Numbered from the stretch's first letter, positions 16,563 through 25,143 are shown. The stretch is DNA of 40,245 nucleotides from Desulfuromonas sp. (GCA_002869665.1 PKUG01000028.1:1-40245), one strand, 5' to 3'. A program made the numbers and translations. Notes: generated by a model not told the origin, from the sequence alone.

Positions 16563-18800
16563 GTGACTGATAAGAGTTTCCGTATTGTTACCTGTGGTGA
16601 AATAAGAACCGGCTTCGATCAGTCGTTGGTCAAGTCAAACCTGCAGCAGCGTTACAAGTTCAGCACTGAAATGCTGGCCAAGGTGCTCTCCGGTCAGCGG
16701 GTCGTTTTGAAATCGGGGATCGACAGGGAGCAGGGCAAACGATATCTGGGAGCCCTGGCCGATGCCGGCCTTATGTGTTTACTTGAACCGATGGAGGCCG
16801 CGGTCGGCGTTGCTGCACCGACACCTCAGGCGGTTCGCCCGGCACCCGATGTTCCGCGTCCCCGCCAATGGCCACAGCCATCCGGTCAGAAATCTTCCCG
16901 AAAAAACATTATCGTGATCGTCCTGCTGGCGGGAGTGTTCCTTGCGGTCGTCGCTCTGGTCGCCAGCCAGTTGTGGCGTTTCGTCGAAAACGGATTTGAA
17001 AATTTTGCCATGGAGGAGGGGATCGAATATGTGGAACCTCCGGAGCATCCATTGCCTTTTTCCCGGACACCTCGATATTCCGGTTCGGAAATGCAGAATC
17101 TCTACGACCTGCTGGATAGCCGTCAGTATGCTGAGCTCACAACTCTACTGGAAGGGGTGCAGGAGGAATTCGAGCGGGGTCCGGGGCCGAATCTCGATTT
17201 CAGGGAGATTCAGGCCTTCCAGACTTTTAGTGTTCCGTATTCGGTCCGCAAAGAACTCCATGATGAGTGGGTCGAAAAGTTTCCCGATCATTATGCCCCT
17301 TACCTGGCCAGGGCAGAGTTTTATCGCGGTTTGGGCTGGAAATCCCGGGGCGGGAAATGGGCATCCGAGACAAGTGAAGAGCAATTTTCCGGAATGCATC
17401 ATTATTTCGATCTGGCCCTGATCGATTATACGGCGGCGCTGGAGAGAAACCCCCGACTGCTGGTGGCCTACGATGCGATGATCGATATTTCGCGGGCGCA
17501 TAATTCCTGGCAACAGGACGAGTTGATTCAGCAGGCGCAAGCCCTTTTTCCGGCATCCTATCAGCTTTATAAGGGAATTCTGCTGGCCAAGCTTCCACGC
17601 TGGGGCGGGAGCTATGCTGAAATGACCAGTTATGTGCATCAGGCAACCGCATACAGCGATCAAAACCCCGACCTGGTGATGCTTTATGGTAAGGCTTATG
17701 TGGACAAGGCCTGGTATGCCCGGCGCAAGGGGGATTATCAGAAGGCGATTGAGCTGTATAACAAGGCACTCGCCTATGGAATTAATGGTAGCGTGATCGG
17801 AGAAAGAGGAGAGGTTTACGAAAAGATTGGTGATCTGGACCGCGCCCGCGATGATTTCCGCTACGTGCTGGAACTCAATCCCGACTATTCATACGCTTAT
17901 GTCCCTTTGGCCAATGTCTATTTTAAACAGGGGGATTACGATGCTGCTCTGGAGGCAATCGAAACCTCTCAGTGTGGTATGACAAAATATAGTCGAGACT
18001 TAAACTGCTGGTATGGAACGAAGATTCAATTTTTGCTGACAGAAAAAAAGATGGATGTTGCAAAGGCTTACATCGCCTCGGCGAATCGATACGAAGCGGC
18101 AGCTCAAACAAAAACCTATCCGAAGGGGCAGTCCTATAACAGGATCGCTATGCAACATCAGTTCAAAGCACCGCCCGGGACTAAGCCCTATGGCCTGACC
18201 TGGCATGATGGGTCTCTGTATCTGAGCTCTTTCCGCGGGGCGGCGGGAGTCTATCAACTTGATCCGGAGACGGGATCAGTTCTCAACAGGGCGGCGCCGG
18301 AGATCGTCTATGATCAGCAATATGGGGGGTTGGCATCAAACGGTGACAGCCTTCTCCATATCCAGGCCTATTACGACAGGAACATGCACGAACTGGATGC
18401 GGCAACGCTTGAATCAAAGAAGAAAACATTCCTGTATACCAGCCGTTTTCATTTGAGCGATATCGCCATTCACAATGATCATATTTATGCGGTCGGTTAT
18501 CACCTGGATTCCGATCTCAAGGATTATCGATTATTGAAGTTCTCGCAAGACGGGACGCTCCGTGCGTCATTTCGCATTACCCCGATCCGGGGTAAATCGA
18601 TGAGTCCCGGAATGACCTCGGATGGGAGGAATCTCTGGGTGTCCCTGGGCTCAGCCCTGTTCAAGCTTGACCCTGACAGTGGTGATACTCTCGATGCCTA
18701 TTCTCTTTCCAGTGAGGTGAACGCCCTGGCCTGGGATGGTCGTCGCATCTGGGCGGCAACGACGCGTCGCGACATTCTGACCATTACACCTCCGCTCTAA
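16563..18800 (+). CDS. membrane-anchored TPR protein with C-terminal beta-propeller-like domain
   Basis: 745 aa from GTG 16563, chosen because AGAGGAGGGG sits just upstream; the track's TTG at 16530 is the alternative. Residues ~1-80 form a small domain (FRIVTCGEIRTGFDQSLVKSNL, VVLKSGIDREQGKRYL). A Pro-rich linker and one membrane span follow (IIVIVLLAGVFLAVVALVASQLW). A large region then contains TPR-like helices, clearest at YQKAIELYNKALAYG, DRARDDFRYVLELNPDYSYAY and VYFKQGDYDAALEAIE. The last ~200 residues have repeated strands of propeller type (YGLTWHDGSLYLSSF, LWVSLGSALFKLDPDSGDTL, LAWDGRRIWAA). It is probably an inner-membrane scaffold with its bulk in the periplasm. The partner is unknown. 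Confidence 0.75.
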   Translation: MTDKSFRIVTCGEIRTGFDQSLVKSNLQQRYKFSTEMLAKVLSGQRVVLKSGIDREQGKRYLGALADAGLMCLLEPMEAAVGVAAPTPQAVRPAPDVPRPRQWPQPSGQKSSRKNIIVIVLLAGVFLAVVALVASQLWRFVENGFENFAMEEGIEYVEPPEHPLPFSRTPRYSGSEMQNLYDLLDSRQYAELTTLLEGVQEEFERGPGPNLDFREIQAFQTFSVPYSVRKELHDEWVEKFPDHYAPYLARAEFYRGLGWKSRGGKWASETSEEQFSGMHHYFDLALIDYTAALERNPRLLVAYDAMIDISRAHNSWQQDELIQQAQALFPASYQLYKGILLAKLPRWGGSYAEMTSYVHQATAYSDQNPDLVMLYGKAYVDKAWYARRKGDYQKAIELYNKALAYGINGSVIGERGEVYEKIGDLDRARDDFRYVLELNPDYSYAYVPLANVYFKQGDYDAALEAIETSQCGMTKYSRDLNCWYGTKIQFLLTEKKMDVAKAYIASANRYEAAAQTKTYPKGQSYNRIAMQHQFKAPPGTKPYGLTWHDGSLYLSSFRGAAGVYQLDPETGSVLNRAAPEIVYDQQYGGLASNGDSLLHIQAYYDRNMHELDAATLESKKKTFLYTSRFHLSDIAIHNDHIYAVGYHLDSDLKDYRLLKFSQDGTLRASFRITPIRGKSMSPGMTSDGRNLWVSLGSALFKLDPDSGDTLDAYSLSSEVNALAWDGRRIWAATTRRDILTITPPL

Positions 18801-18915
18801 TACCAACCTGATCCTGGTGCGGTGGCAAGGGAACCCCTTTTTCCCGTTCGTCGCACCCCTCTTTCCAATCCCGTCAAAATATGTGACCATAGCCTTCTTT
18901 GCGAGGAGGTTTGAG

Positions 18916-19749
18916 ATGCTCCAATTTACCATTGATCAGGACAGGTGCATTGCCTGTGGCCTGTGTGCCGGGGACTGCCCGGTGAAGATTATTTCCATGG
19001 CGTCCGGGATTCCCGAAATCGTGGCTGGGCGGGAGCAAAACTGCATCGGTTGCCAGCACTGCCTGGCGATCTGCCCGACGGCGGCGTTGTCGATTCTCGG
19101 CCATGATCCGGATCAGAGCGTTGTGCTTGAAGGGAATTTGCCGACGCCGGCGGCGCTGGAAACCCTGATCCGCGGGCGGCGTTCGGTGCGCCAGTACCGG
19201 GACGAAAACCTGGCGCCCGAGCTGGTGCAGCAGTTGCTCGATGTCAGCTGGCAGGCGCCGACCGGGGTCAACCGCCGCAGTGTCACCTTCCATGTTATCG
19301 ACGACAAAGAGGTCATGGCCGCTTTTCGCACGGAGACCTATGCCGGGCTCGCCGAGCGCAGCGAGACCGGGCGGCTGGTGGCGAACTATGCCGATTTTGC
19401 CAAGTTCGCAGCGCTCTGGCACGAGAAGGGGATCGATGTTCTCTTCCGTGGTGCGCCCCATCTGTTGGTGGCGACGGCTCCGCGCAGCTGTCCGACTCCG
19501 CAGGAAGACTGCCTGATCGCCTGCAGCTTTTTCGATCTTTACGCCCGGAGCCTCGGGGTGGGGACGGTCTGGAACGGTTTCATCAAGTGGGCGATTACCG
19601 ATATTCTGCCGGAGTTGAAAGTCAGCCTCGATATCCCTTCCGATCACCTGGTCGGTTATGTGCTCTGCTTCGGTGCGCCGCTGGTGAGTTACAAGCGCAC
19701 CGTCGATCATGGCCCGGCACGCGTCAGGCGGGTTGAGGGGATCGACTGA
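18916..19749 (+). CDS. ferredoxin-domain nitroreductase family protein
   Basis: 277 aa from ATG 18916 after GAGGAGG. Two 4Fe-4S motifs open the protein, CIACGLCAGDCPVK and CIGCQHCLAICPT. They are fused to an FMN-dependent nitroreductase domain (~75-277): RRSVRQYRDENL, WQAPTGVNRRSVTFHV and GVGTVWNGFIKWAI. Such fusions are common in anaerobes and are presumed to reduce an organic substrate with electrons from ferredoxin. The electron acceptor is unknown. It overlaps the next gene by one nucleotide (TGATG), implying co-translation with the MESH1-like hydrolase. Confidence 0.9.
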   Translation: MLQFTIDQDRCIACGLCAGDCPVKIISMASGIPEIVAGREQNCIGCQHCLAICPTAALSILGHDPDQSVVLEGNLPTPAALETLIRGRRSVRQYRDENLAPELVQQLLDVSWQAPTGVNRRSVTFHVIDDKEVMAAFRTETYAGLAERSETGRLVANYADFAKFAALWHEKGIDVLFRGAPHLLVATAPRSCPTPQEDCLIACSFFDLYARSLGVGTVWNGFIKWAITDILPELKVSLDIPSDHLVGYVLCFGAPLVSYKRTVDHGPARVRRVEGID

Positions 19750-20279
19750 TGGATACGGCGAAAATTCTGCGGGCGACCCTCTTCGCTGCTGAAAAGCACA
19801 GCAGCCAGCGGCGCAAGGACGGTGTGTCCCCCTATATCAATCACCCGCTGGAGTTGGCGAACCTGCTGGCCAACGATGCCGGGATTGTTAACACTGATGT
19901 GATCTGTGCGGCTTTGCTGCACGATACCATCGAAGACACCGAGACGACGGCCGCAGAGCTGGAGGCGCTCTTTGGCGCACAGGTGACGGCGATCGTGCTC
20001 GAAGTGACCGATGACAAATCGCTGCCGAAGCTGGTGCGCAAACAGCAGCAGATCGAAGCGGCACCGGATCTCTCCCACGCCGCCAAGCTGGTTAAGCTGG
20101 CGGACAAGATCTGTAATCTCAGGGATCTACTCACCGCCCCGCCGCGTGACTGGAGCGTGGTGCGCAAACTGGAATATTTCGATTGGGCGGCTGCGGTGGT
20201 TGCCGGCCTGCGCGGAACGCATCCCGTGCTGGAAGCTTTATTCGCCGTCGTTTATGCCCACCGGGAGGATCTCGCCTGA
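19749..20279 (+). CDS. HD-domain protein of the MESH1/SpoT-hydrolase type
   Basis: 176 aa. The HD phosphohydrolase signature is complete: RKDGVSPYINHPLELANLL, ALLHDTIEDT (HD pair with ED), and KLVKLADKICNLRDL. Length and motifs match small alarmone hydrolases (MESH1-like), which remove pyrophosphate from (p)ppGpp or act on NADPH in some lineages. Mn2+ dependence is expected from the family. It is translationally coupled to the ferredoxin-nitroreductase upstream. Substrate is inferred from family only. Confidence 0.88.
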   Translation: MDTAKILRATLFAAEKHSSQRRKDGVSPYINHPLELANLLANDAGIVNTDVICAALLHDTIEDTETTAAELEALFGAQVTAIVLEVTDDKSLPKLVRKQQQIEAAPDLSHAAKLVKLADKICNLRDLLTAPPRDWSVVRKLEYFDWAAAVVAGLRGTHPVLEALFAVVYAHREDLA

Positions 20280-20310
20280 GTTTCCACTCATAAGGCCAAC
20301 CGTTGAAGAA

Positions 20311-20346
20311 AGGGTCGCTCGCGTGTGGAGTGGCCCTTTGTCGTGT
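20311..20346 (+). terminator. likely terminator after the MESH1-like gene
   Basis: The 10-bp stem AGGGTCGCTC/GAGTGGCCCT (two G-T pairs, 7-nt loop) is followed by a short T tract TTTGTCGTGT. Confidence 0.5.
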
Positions 20347-20391
20347 AGAGTTTATGCAGGGTGATAACGGTGCCTGATCTCGGGAGGTTTT

Positions 20392-21174
20392 ATGCGGCGA
20401 AGAGCGCTCTTTCTCAGCTGGGGCCTGCTGCTGGCAGGTCTCCTCCTTGGCGGCTGCGGGACCAGGGGGAACACTAACCGCTTCACCCTGCTACTGGATC
20501 GGTCAGCGGCACAGGTTGCCACCCGGGTCAGGGTCGCCTCGGTGGATTATGATGTCCGCTCGGCACGGCTCTTTGTCGTCAACGTCAAGCCTTGGGGACG
20601 CTTCGGGCGGGCCGACCTGATGAATATCAAAAACTCCCTTGCCGCTACCCTCAGTCCCCATCAGCCGCGTTCGGACACGGCGCCACAGCGGATCGACCTT
20701 CACCTGTTCGTGCGCAGCTACCTGGTCGGCGTCAGCAACACGGCTGCCGGGGTGCTGGCCTGCGTGACCTGGGCTGTGGTGAATGAGCGTGGGGAACTGC
20801 TCTTCTCCGAGCAGTTCTTCCTCGCCGATTCCTGCTCTCTTATCTGCACCGTCGGCCAGCTCAAAGATGGCCTGCACAAGGCACTCGTACGCCGGATTGC
20901 TACCCGGGCACTACAGCTTGCCGCGGCCCCGGATCAGGCTCCGCCTGAAACGTTCTTCCTTTTGACCTACACCGATGTCGCGGATGCCGTCGCCGCGCTG
21001 CCGCGGTCCCTGGCCTCATACGGCGATCCGGGGATTCTGGCCCTGCCCGACCCGCATATCGCCATCTTCGGGCTGTTCGCGCCCCGTGGTCGGGAAGAGA
21101 TCGCCTGGGAGCAGGCTGTTCCTGCAGCCGATTTCTCCTGGCGCGACTATCTACGCGAGTTTTACGGCCGTTAA
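20392..21174 (+). CDS. lipoprotein of unknown function
   Basis: 260 aa with a signal peptide and lipobox LLGGC. The N-terminal mature region (NRFTLLLDRSAAQVATRVRVASVDYDVRSARL) and IDLHLFVRSYLVGV resemble small envelope lipoproteins that adopt alternating strand-helix folds. Three Cys residues occur in the middle (LACVTW, DSCSLICT). GGGAGG precedes the ATG. It is followed convergently by csaA on the other strand. I do not recognise the family. Confidence 0.8.
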   Translation: MRRRALFLSWGLLLAGLLLGGCGTRGNTNRFTLLLDRSAAQVATRVRVASVDYDVRSARLFVVNVKPWGRFGRADLMNIKNSLAATLSPHQPRSDTAPQRIDLHLFVRSYLVGVSNTAAGVLACVTWAVVNERGELLFSEQFFLADSCSLICTVGQLKDGLHKALVRRIATRALQLAAAPDQAPPETFFLLTYTDVADAVAALPRSLASYGDPGILALPDPHIAIFGLFAPRGREEIAWEQAVPAADFSWRDYLREFYGR

Positions 21175-21237
21175 TGGGGGTGAAACGAAAATTTGTTGTG
21201 GGGTGCGGCGTATCTGTTCTTAGCGCTGTTTCTGAGA

Positions 21238-21597
21238 TCAGAACAGCTTGCTGCCGATCTTCGCCGCGACCGCCGGGGAGACGAAGGTGGCTTCGCCGCT
21301 TTCGGCTTTCGGGTACTGGACGCCGAGGATCAGCACTTCGGAGGTGACCGGACCCATGTCGCGCGGGGGGAAGTTGAGGACGCCGAGGACGAGGCGTCCC
21401 CGCACCTCTTCGATGGGGTGGCAGGTGAAGCGGCCATAACTGATCTTCCTGCCGTATTTGCCGAAATCGACGGTCATTTTGTAGGTTGGTTTCGGCGTCC
21501 CGGTTTCCTGATCGACCTCCACAATCCTGCCGACCCTGATATCGAGCTTGGCAAAGGATTCATCGAAGGTTGTTTCGGGTTTGAGTTCGCTGGCCAT
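21238..21597 (-). CDS. csaA: CsaA-like tRNA-binding-domain protein
   Basis: 119 aa, the usual length of CsaA. The OB-fold tRNA-binding domain spans the protein: FAKLDIRVGRIVEVD at the start, then YKMTVDFGKYGRKISYGRF and VLGVLNFPPRDMGPVTSEVLILGVQ. CsaA proteins bind tRNA and have been described as having chaperone- or export-related activity. Minus strand, with GAAAGGAG before the ATG. The 204-aa ORF on the opposite strand is its shadow. Confidence 0.92.
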   Translation of the reverse strand: MASELKPETTFDESFAKLDIRVGRIVEVDQETGTPKPTYKMTVDFGKYGRKISYGRFTCHPIEEVRGRLVLGVLNFPPRDMGPVTSEVLILGVQYPKAESGEATFVSPAVAAKIGSKLF

Positions 21598-21876
21598 GTC
21601 ATTTCTCCTTTCGCATCTATGCCCTTCAATCTAGCAGAAAAGCGGCTGTCGTCCGCTGAGAATTCGGGAGAAATCCCGCAAAAAAATCTGGGACTTTTCC
21701 CGATTTTTGAATTTTCCGCCCTTTTTCCCCACTCGGGAAAATACCTGATTATTAATAAATACATGTTGTTGGCTCCTCTTTATAAATATTGGCATGCTTC
21801 CGGATAAGTTACCTGTGAGGTTTTAATTTGATTGCAAGAAGATGGCTTACGACAAGAGACGGAAAGGAGAGCTCTT

Positions 21877-22395
21877 ATGCAGGGAACAGCAAAGAAGCGT
21901 GACCAATTCAAGGATACGGATGAACCGAAAAAGTTTTCGATCATGTGGATTCTCCTGATTCTGGCGGCAGCGGCTATCGGTGCCTGGTTCGCCTGGAATC
22001 GTCCGGTTGCCAGCCATGCCGCCGTGACCCCGGACAGCGATGGCGTCATCCGTTTCGCGGTTGATGATTTTGCCGACGGCAAGGCCCACTATTTCAGCTT
22101 TAAAGATGGCGGGTCCGAAGTCCGCTTCTTCCTGGTGCGCAGTACCGACGGTGTAATCCGCGCGGCCCTCGACAGCTGCGATGTCTGCTATCGCGAGCAG
22201 CGTGGCTATCGTCAGGAAGGGGATGACATGGTTTGCAATAACTGTAACCAGCATTTCCGCACCGATCTGGTCAATGTCGTCAAGGGGGGGTGTAACCCCG
22301 TGCCCCTGGAACGGCAACAGGTCGGCAACCAGATCCTCGTCCGGGCAGCTGATCTGGCCAACGGTTTCGGTTACTTCGCCCTGGCCGTCCGGTAG
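21877..22395 (+). CDS. DUF2318 membrane-anchored protein (Fe/metal uptake-associated)
   Basis: 172 aa from ATG 21877 (GGAAAGGAG). A cytosolic head is followed by one membrane span (IMWILLILAAAAIGAWFAW), then the DUF2318 domain. Its cysteine pattern DSCDVCYREQRGY ... CNNCNQHF ... GGCNP is diagnostic. DUF2318 proteins accompany FTR1/P19-type iron uptake systems and, as here, FtsX-type permeases and an ABC ATPase, and are thought to handle metal or electrons in the periplasm. The permease follows after 7 nt. No FTR1 or P19 gene is in the window, so this is a reduced version or the rest lies elsewhere. Confidence 0.88.
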   Translation: MQGTAKKRDQFKDTDEPKKFSIMWILLILAAAAIGAWFAWNRPVASHAAVTPDSDGVIRFAVDDFADGKAHYFSFKDGGSEVRFFLVRSTDGVIRAALDSCDVCYREQRGYRQEGDDMVCNNCNQHFRTDLVNVVKGGCNPVPLERQQVGNQILVRAADLANGFGYFALAVR

Positions 22396-22402
22396 GTAAA
22401 TC

Positions 22403-23560
22403 ATGCGCCTTGAAACGATCGTCCTGCAGAATCTGACCCGCAGGCTGGGACGCACCGCGTTTCTGTTGATCGGCCTGATGATCGGTGTGACAACAGTCGT
22501 GACCCTGCTTTCGCTCAGCGATGCCCTGAGCCGCCGGGCACAGCACGAGTTGGAACGCTTTGGCGCCAACATTGTGGTGACGCCAAAAAAAGACCAGCTC
22601 GAACTGAGCTATGGCGGCATTCAACTCGGCCCGTTGCAACTGGCCCACAAAGAGATCGACGAGGCACAGTTGGCGGGAATCCAGCAGATCCCCAACTACC
22701 GCAACCTGGCCACCATCGCACCGAAGGTCCTGGGCGCAGTGGCTCTGGCAGATGAGCAGGTGATGCTGATGGGGGTGGAGCCCAGGGCCGAGTTCAAGCT
22801 CAAGCGCTGGTGGACCCTGCAGGGGCGGCAGCCGGAGAACCCGGCTGAGGTCGTTGCCGGTTCCGCCGTTGCCGAACGTTACAACCTCAGGCTCGGCCAG
22901 GAGGTCGAACTCTCCGGGCGTAACTTCACCCTCGTCGGTCTGCTCAATAAAACCGGCTCCCAGGACGATCACCTGCTGATCGCCCCGCTGCCCACGGCCC
23001 AGAGTCTGCTCCACAAGGAAGGGCAGATCAGCATGGTCGAGCTGGCAGCCCTGTGCCATGACTGCCCGGTCGAAGAGATGGCCGCCCAGTTGCGCAGCGT
23101 GCTGCCGGATGCCGACGTCAACCCGGTGCAGCAGGTGGTCAAGACGCGCATGCACGCCCTCGGCCAGTTTCGTTTGCTGGTCTGGGGGATCGCCCTCACT
23201 GTTATCGCCATCGGTGCGCTGCTGGTCTTCATCACCATGATGGGGGCGATCAGTGAACGCACCCGCGAAATCGGCATCTACCGGGCGATCGGTTACCGCC
23301 GTAGCCATATCCTGCGCCTAGTCCTCGCCGAAGCAGGCATCGTCAGTGCTTTCGCCGGAGTTCTCGGCTATTTGGTCGGTGTCGCTGCGACCTGGGGGAT
23401 TCTCCCCCTGTTGGACGACGGCAGCGCCCACTGGAGCTGGAACCCCGTGCTCGCGTCCGGAGCGATCGGGGCGGCTGTGGTCGTCGGTCTGTTGGCGACC
23501 CTGCAGCCCGCTTTTCGCGCCAGCCGGCTCGAGCCGAGCGCGGCGCTGAAGAGCCTGTAG
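22403..23560 (+). CDS. FtsX/MacB-type ABC transporter permease
   Basis: 385 aa. An N-terminal span (FLLIGLMIGVTTVVTLLSL) precedes a large periplasmic domain (~45-260, MacB_PCD type). The C-terminal FtsX-like domain has three spans, including [39 protein letters not shown] with the family motif [13 protein letters not shown]. It sits between the DUF2318 gene (7 nt) and the ATPase gene (14 nt), which marks one operon. Such permeases often drive envelope mechanical or export reactions; with DUF2318 a role in metal handling is inferred. Confidence 0.93.
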   Translation: MRLETIVLQNLTRRLGRTAFLLIGLMIGVTTVVTLLSLSDALSRRAQHELERFGANIVVTPKKDQLELSYGGIQLGPLQLAHKEIDEAQLAGIQQIPNYRNLATIAPKVLGAVALADEQVMLMGVEPRAEFKLKRWWTLQGRQPENPAEVVAGSAVAERYNLRLGQEVELSGRNFTLVGLLNKTGSQDDHLLIAPLPTAQSLLHKEGQISMVELAALCHDCPVEEMAAQLRSVLPDADVNPVQQVVKTRMHALGQFRLLVWGIALTVIAIGALLVFITMMGAISERTREIGIYRAIGYRRSHILRLVLAEAGIVSAFAGVLGYLVGVAATWGILPLLDDGSAHWSWNPVLASGAIGAAVVVGLLATLQPAFRASRLEPSAALKSL

Positions 23561-23574
23561 CAAGGAGCTGCTTT

Positions 23575-24273
23575 ATGTTGATAAAAATTAAAGATGTTTC
23601 CCAACATTACGTCAACGGCAGTGATTGCGTCGTTGCTCTCGACGGGCTGTCGACGGAGATCCGTTAAGGGAGCTTCCTCGGAATCATGGGCGCCTCCGGG
23701 AGCGGCAAGAGTACCCTGCTCAACACCCTCGGCGGGCTCGCTGCGCCGAGCGAGGGGAAAATCCTGATCGACGGGATCGATATCTACCGGCTGTCGGCGG
23801 AGCGTCAGGCCGATTTCCGTCGCGAGTATATCGGCTTCGTCTTTCAGTCCCACAACCTGATGCCCTACCTGACGGCGCAGGAGAACGTTATGCTGCCGCT
23901 GGTGGTCACTGGGTTGACGGCGAAACAGAAGCGCAGCATGGCCGCGGAGATGCTCGAACGGGTCGGCCTGGGGCACCGCTTGCTCCATCTGCCAAGCCAG
24001 CTGTCGGGTGGCGAACAGGAACGGGTTGCCATCGCCCGCGCCCTGGTCAACCAGCCACCGGTGCTGCTCGCCGACGAGCCGACCGGCAGTCTCGACACGG
24101 CCACCAGCCGCCAGATTATGGAACTGCTGGCCGAATTTCACCGTGAAGGACAGACCATCGTCATGGTCAGCCACAACCCGGACAACCGGATCTGGTTCGA
24201 CCGTATCCTGACCCTTTCCGATGGCGCCATCGTCGCCGATTCAGCGGTCGGTGATCAGGTGGCGAATTTCTGA
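23575..24273 (+). pseudogene. ABC transporter ATPase with in-frame TAA near the N-terminus
   Basis: The frame opens at ATG 23575 (AAGGAG upstream) with MLIKIKDVSQHYVNGSDCVVALDGLSTEIR, normal for a LolD/MacB-type ATPase. It meets TAA at codon 31 (23665-23667) and then continues in the same frame with GSFLGIMGASGSGKST (Walker A), [14 protein letters not shown] (signature) and [11 protein letters not shown] (Walker B). The stop lies where homologues usually have Lys, Glu or Arg (KGEF/RGSF), so one substitution suffices. Re-initiation at ATG 23686 would make a 195-aa protein that keeps Walker A but lacks the first strands and A-loop. Read through, it would be 232 aa. It is the partner of the permease just upstream. 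Confidence 0.88.
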
Positions 24274-24388
24274 GTTACTGACGGATTAATAACAGAGAAC
24301 TGAGTCGTTGATGCTCGGCAGAATCTCACCCCCTTTTCGTCCACCCTCTGCGGAGGGGGGCGTGGGCTTCTGCCCATCAGCACAGAAG

Positions 24389-24424
24389 AAAGGCCCATTC
24401 GCTTTGAATGGGCCTTTGCTGTTT
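24389..24424. terminator. bidirectional terminator between convergent genes
   Basis: A perfect 12-bp stem AAAGGCCCATTC/GAATGGGCCTTT with a 5-nt loop has A/T-rich flanks on both sides. It lies between the plus-strand ABC operon and the minus-strand SYLF gene. Confidence 0.8.
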
Positions 24425-24445
24425 TCGGGATGTTCTGCGGCGGGA

Positions 24446-25018
24446 TTATTTGACCAGTTTGGTGAACTTTGAGCCCTCGATGGTCAGGTTGTACATCAGC
24501 CCCTTGTTGCCGAAGATGAAACCGACGATCGGGTCCTTGATGTCGACGCTGTTGATATCCTCACCGGCACCCCATTCGACCAGGGCGACAGAGCCGTCAA
24601 CCCCGGCCTTCCAGCCCGAGCTGTTCCGGAACTCCTTCAGTGCGTCGCTCTTGAGGAAGACGACGACGATCGATTTCGACTGGGCGCCGATCTGGAAGCC
24701 GATGGAGGCTGCGGCGGTGCTGTAGTAGTCGGCCGTTTTACCGTTGATCCGCAGCGCCCCTTCACCGTACTCACCGCCGACCCCGAAGCCGGCCTTGATC
24801 ACCGAGGGGAAGACGAGCACCCCCTTGGCCTTGTTGAGAAACGCTGAGCCCCCTTTGACTTCCTTGGTGAACTGTTCGAGGGTCGCGGTGACCTTGATGT
24901 CGATCTCCTCGGCCGAGGCCGCCCGGGCGCTGGTCGCCGGCAACAGCAGCGTCGTAGTGAAGAGCGCGATGAGCAGGGGGAGCAGGAGACTTTTCAGAGT
25001 GAAGCTTTTCATTTTCAT
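24446..25018 (-). CDS. SYLF/YSC84-domain secreted protein
   Basis: 190 aa. A signal peptide (~34 aa, hydrophobic core LLLPLLIALFTTTLLL, cleavage around ARAAS) precedes a SYLF/Ysc84-type domain: ALEQF-like segment ATLEQFTKEV, AKGVLVFPSVIKAGFGVGGEYGEGAL, ASIGFQIGAQSKSIVVVF and GVDGSVALVEWG. SYLF domains bind lipids in eukaryotes; bacterial secreted members have no settled role. Minus strand, GGAGATC before the ATG. An unusual long inverted repeat lies in the leader. Monocistronic, bounded by a strong terminator. Confidence 0.88.
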   Translation of the reverse strand: MKMKSFTLKSLLLPLLIALFTTTLLLPATSARAASAEEIDIKVTATLEQFTKEVKGGSAFLNKAKGVLVFPSVIKAGFGVGGEYGEGALRINGKTADYYSTAAASIGFQIGAQSKSIVVVFLKSDALKEFRNSSGWKAGVDGSVALVEWGAGEDINSVDIKDPIVGFIFGNKGLMYNLTIEGSKFTKLVK

Positions 25019-25069
25019 GGTCGATCTCCTTTGCTGGTGATGCCCAGTAACTGTATCAACAATCTCCCT

Positions 25070-25143
25070 CGGTATCGGAATCGCTATCGTCTGTCATTTT
25101 GTAACAGGCTCTCTCTCGATAGCGATGTCGATACCGATTTTTT
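25070..25143. repeat. 20-bp inverted repeat with T tract upstream of the SYLF gene
   Basis: The arms at 25070-25089 and 25117-25136 are inverted copies with two mismatches (core CGGTATCG..ATCGCTATCG). They are separated by 27 nt and followed by TTTTTT on the plus strand. On the plus strand the structure looks like a terminator. On the minus strand it would form a large hairpin in the SYLF leader region. No plus-strand gene ends here. Confidence 0.75.

Noticed and set aside
21720-21800. Fur box upstream of the DUF2318 gene
   Set aside because: TGATTATTAATAAATA is AT-rich and partly palindromic but matches the Fur consensus too weakly to call.
21193-21807. 204-aa plus-strand ORF
   Set aside because: Antisense shadow of csaA, whose motifs and ribosome site are clear on the minus strand.
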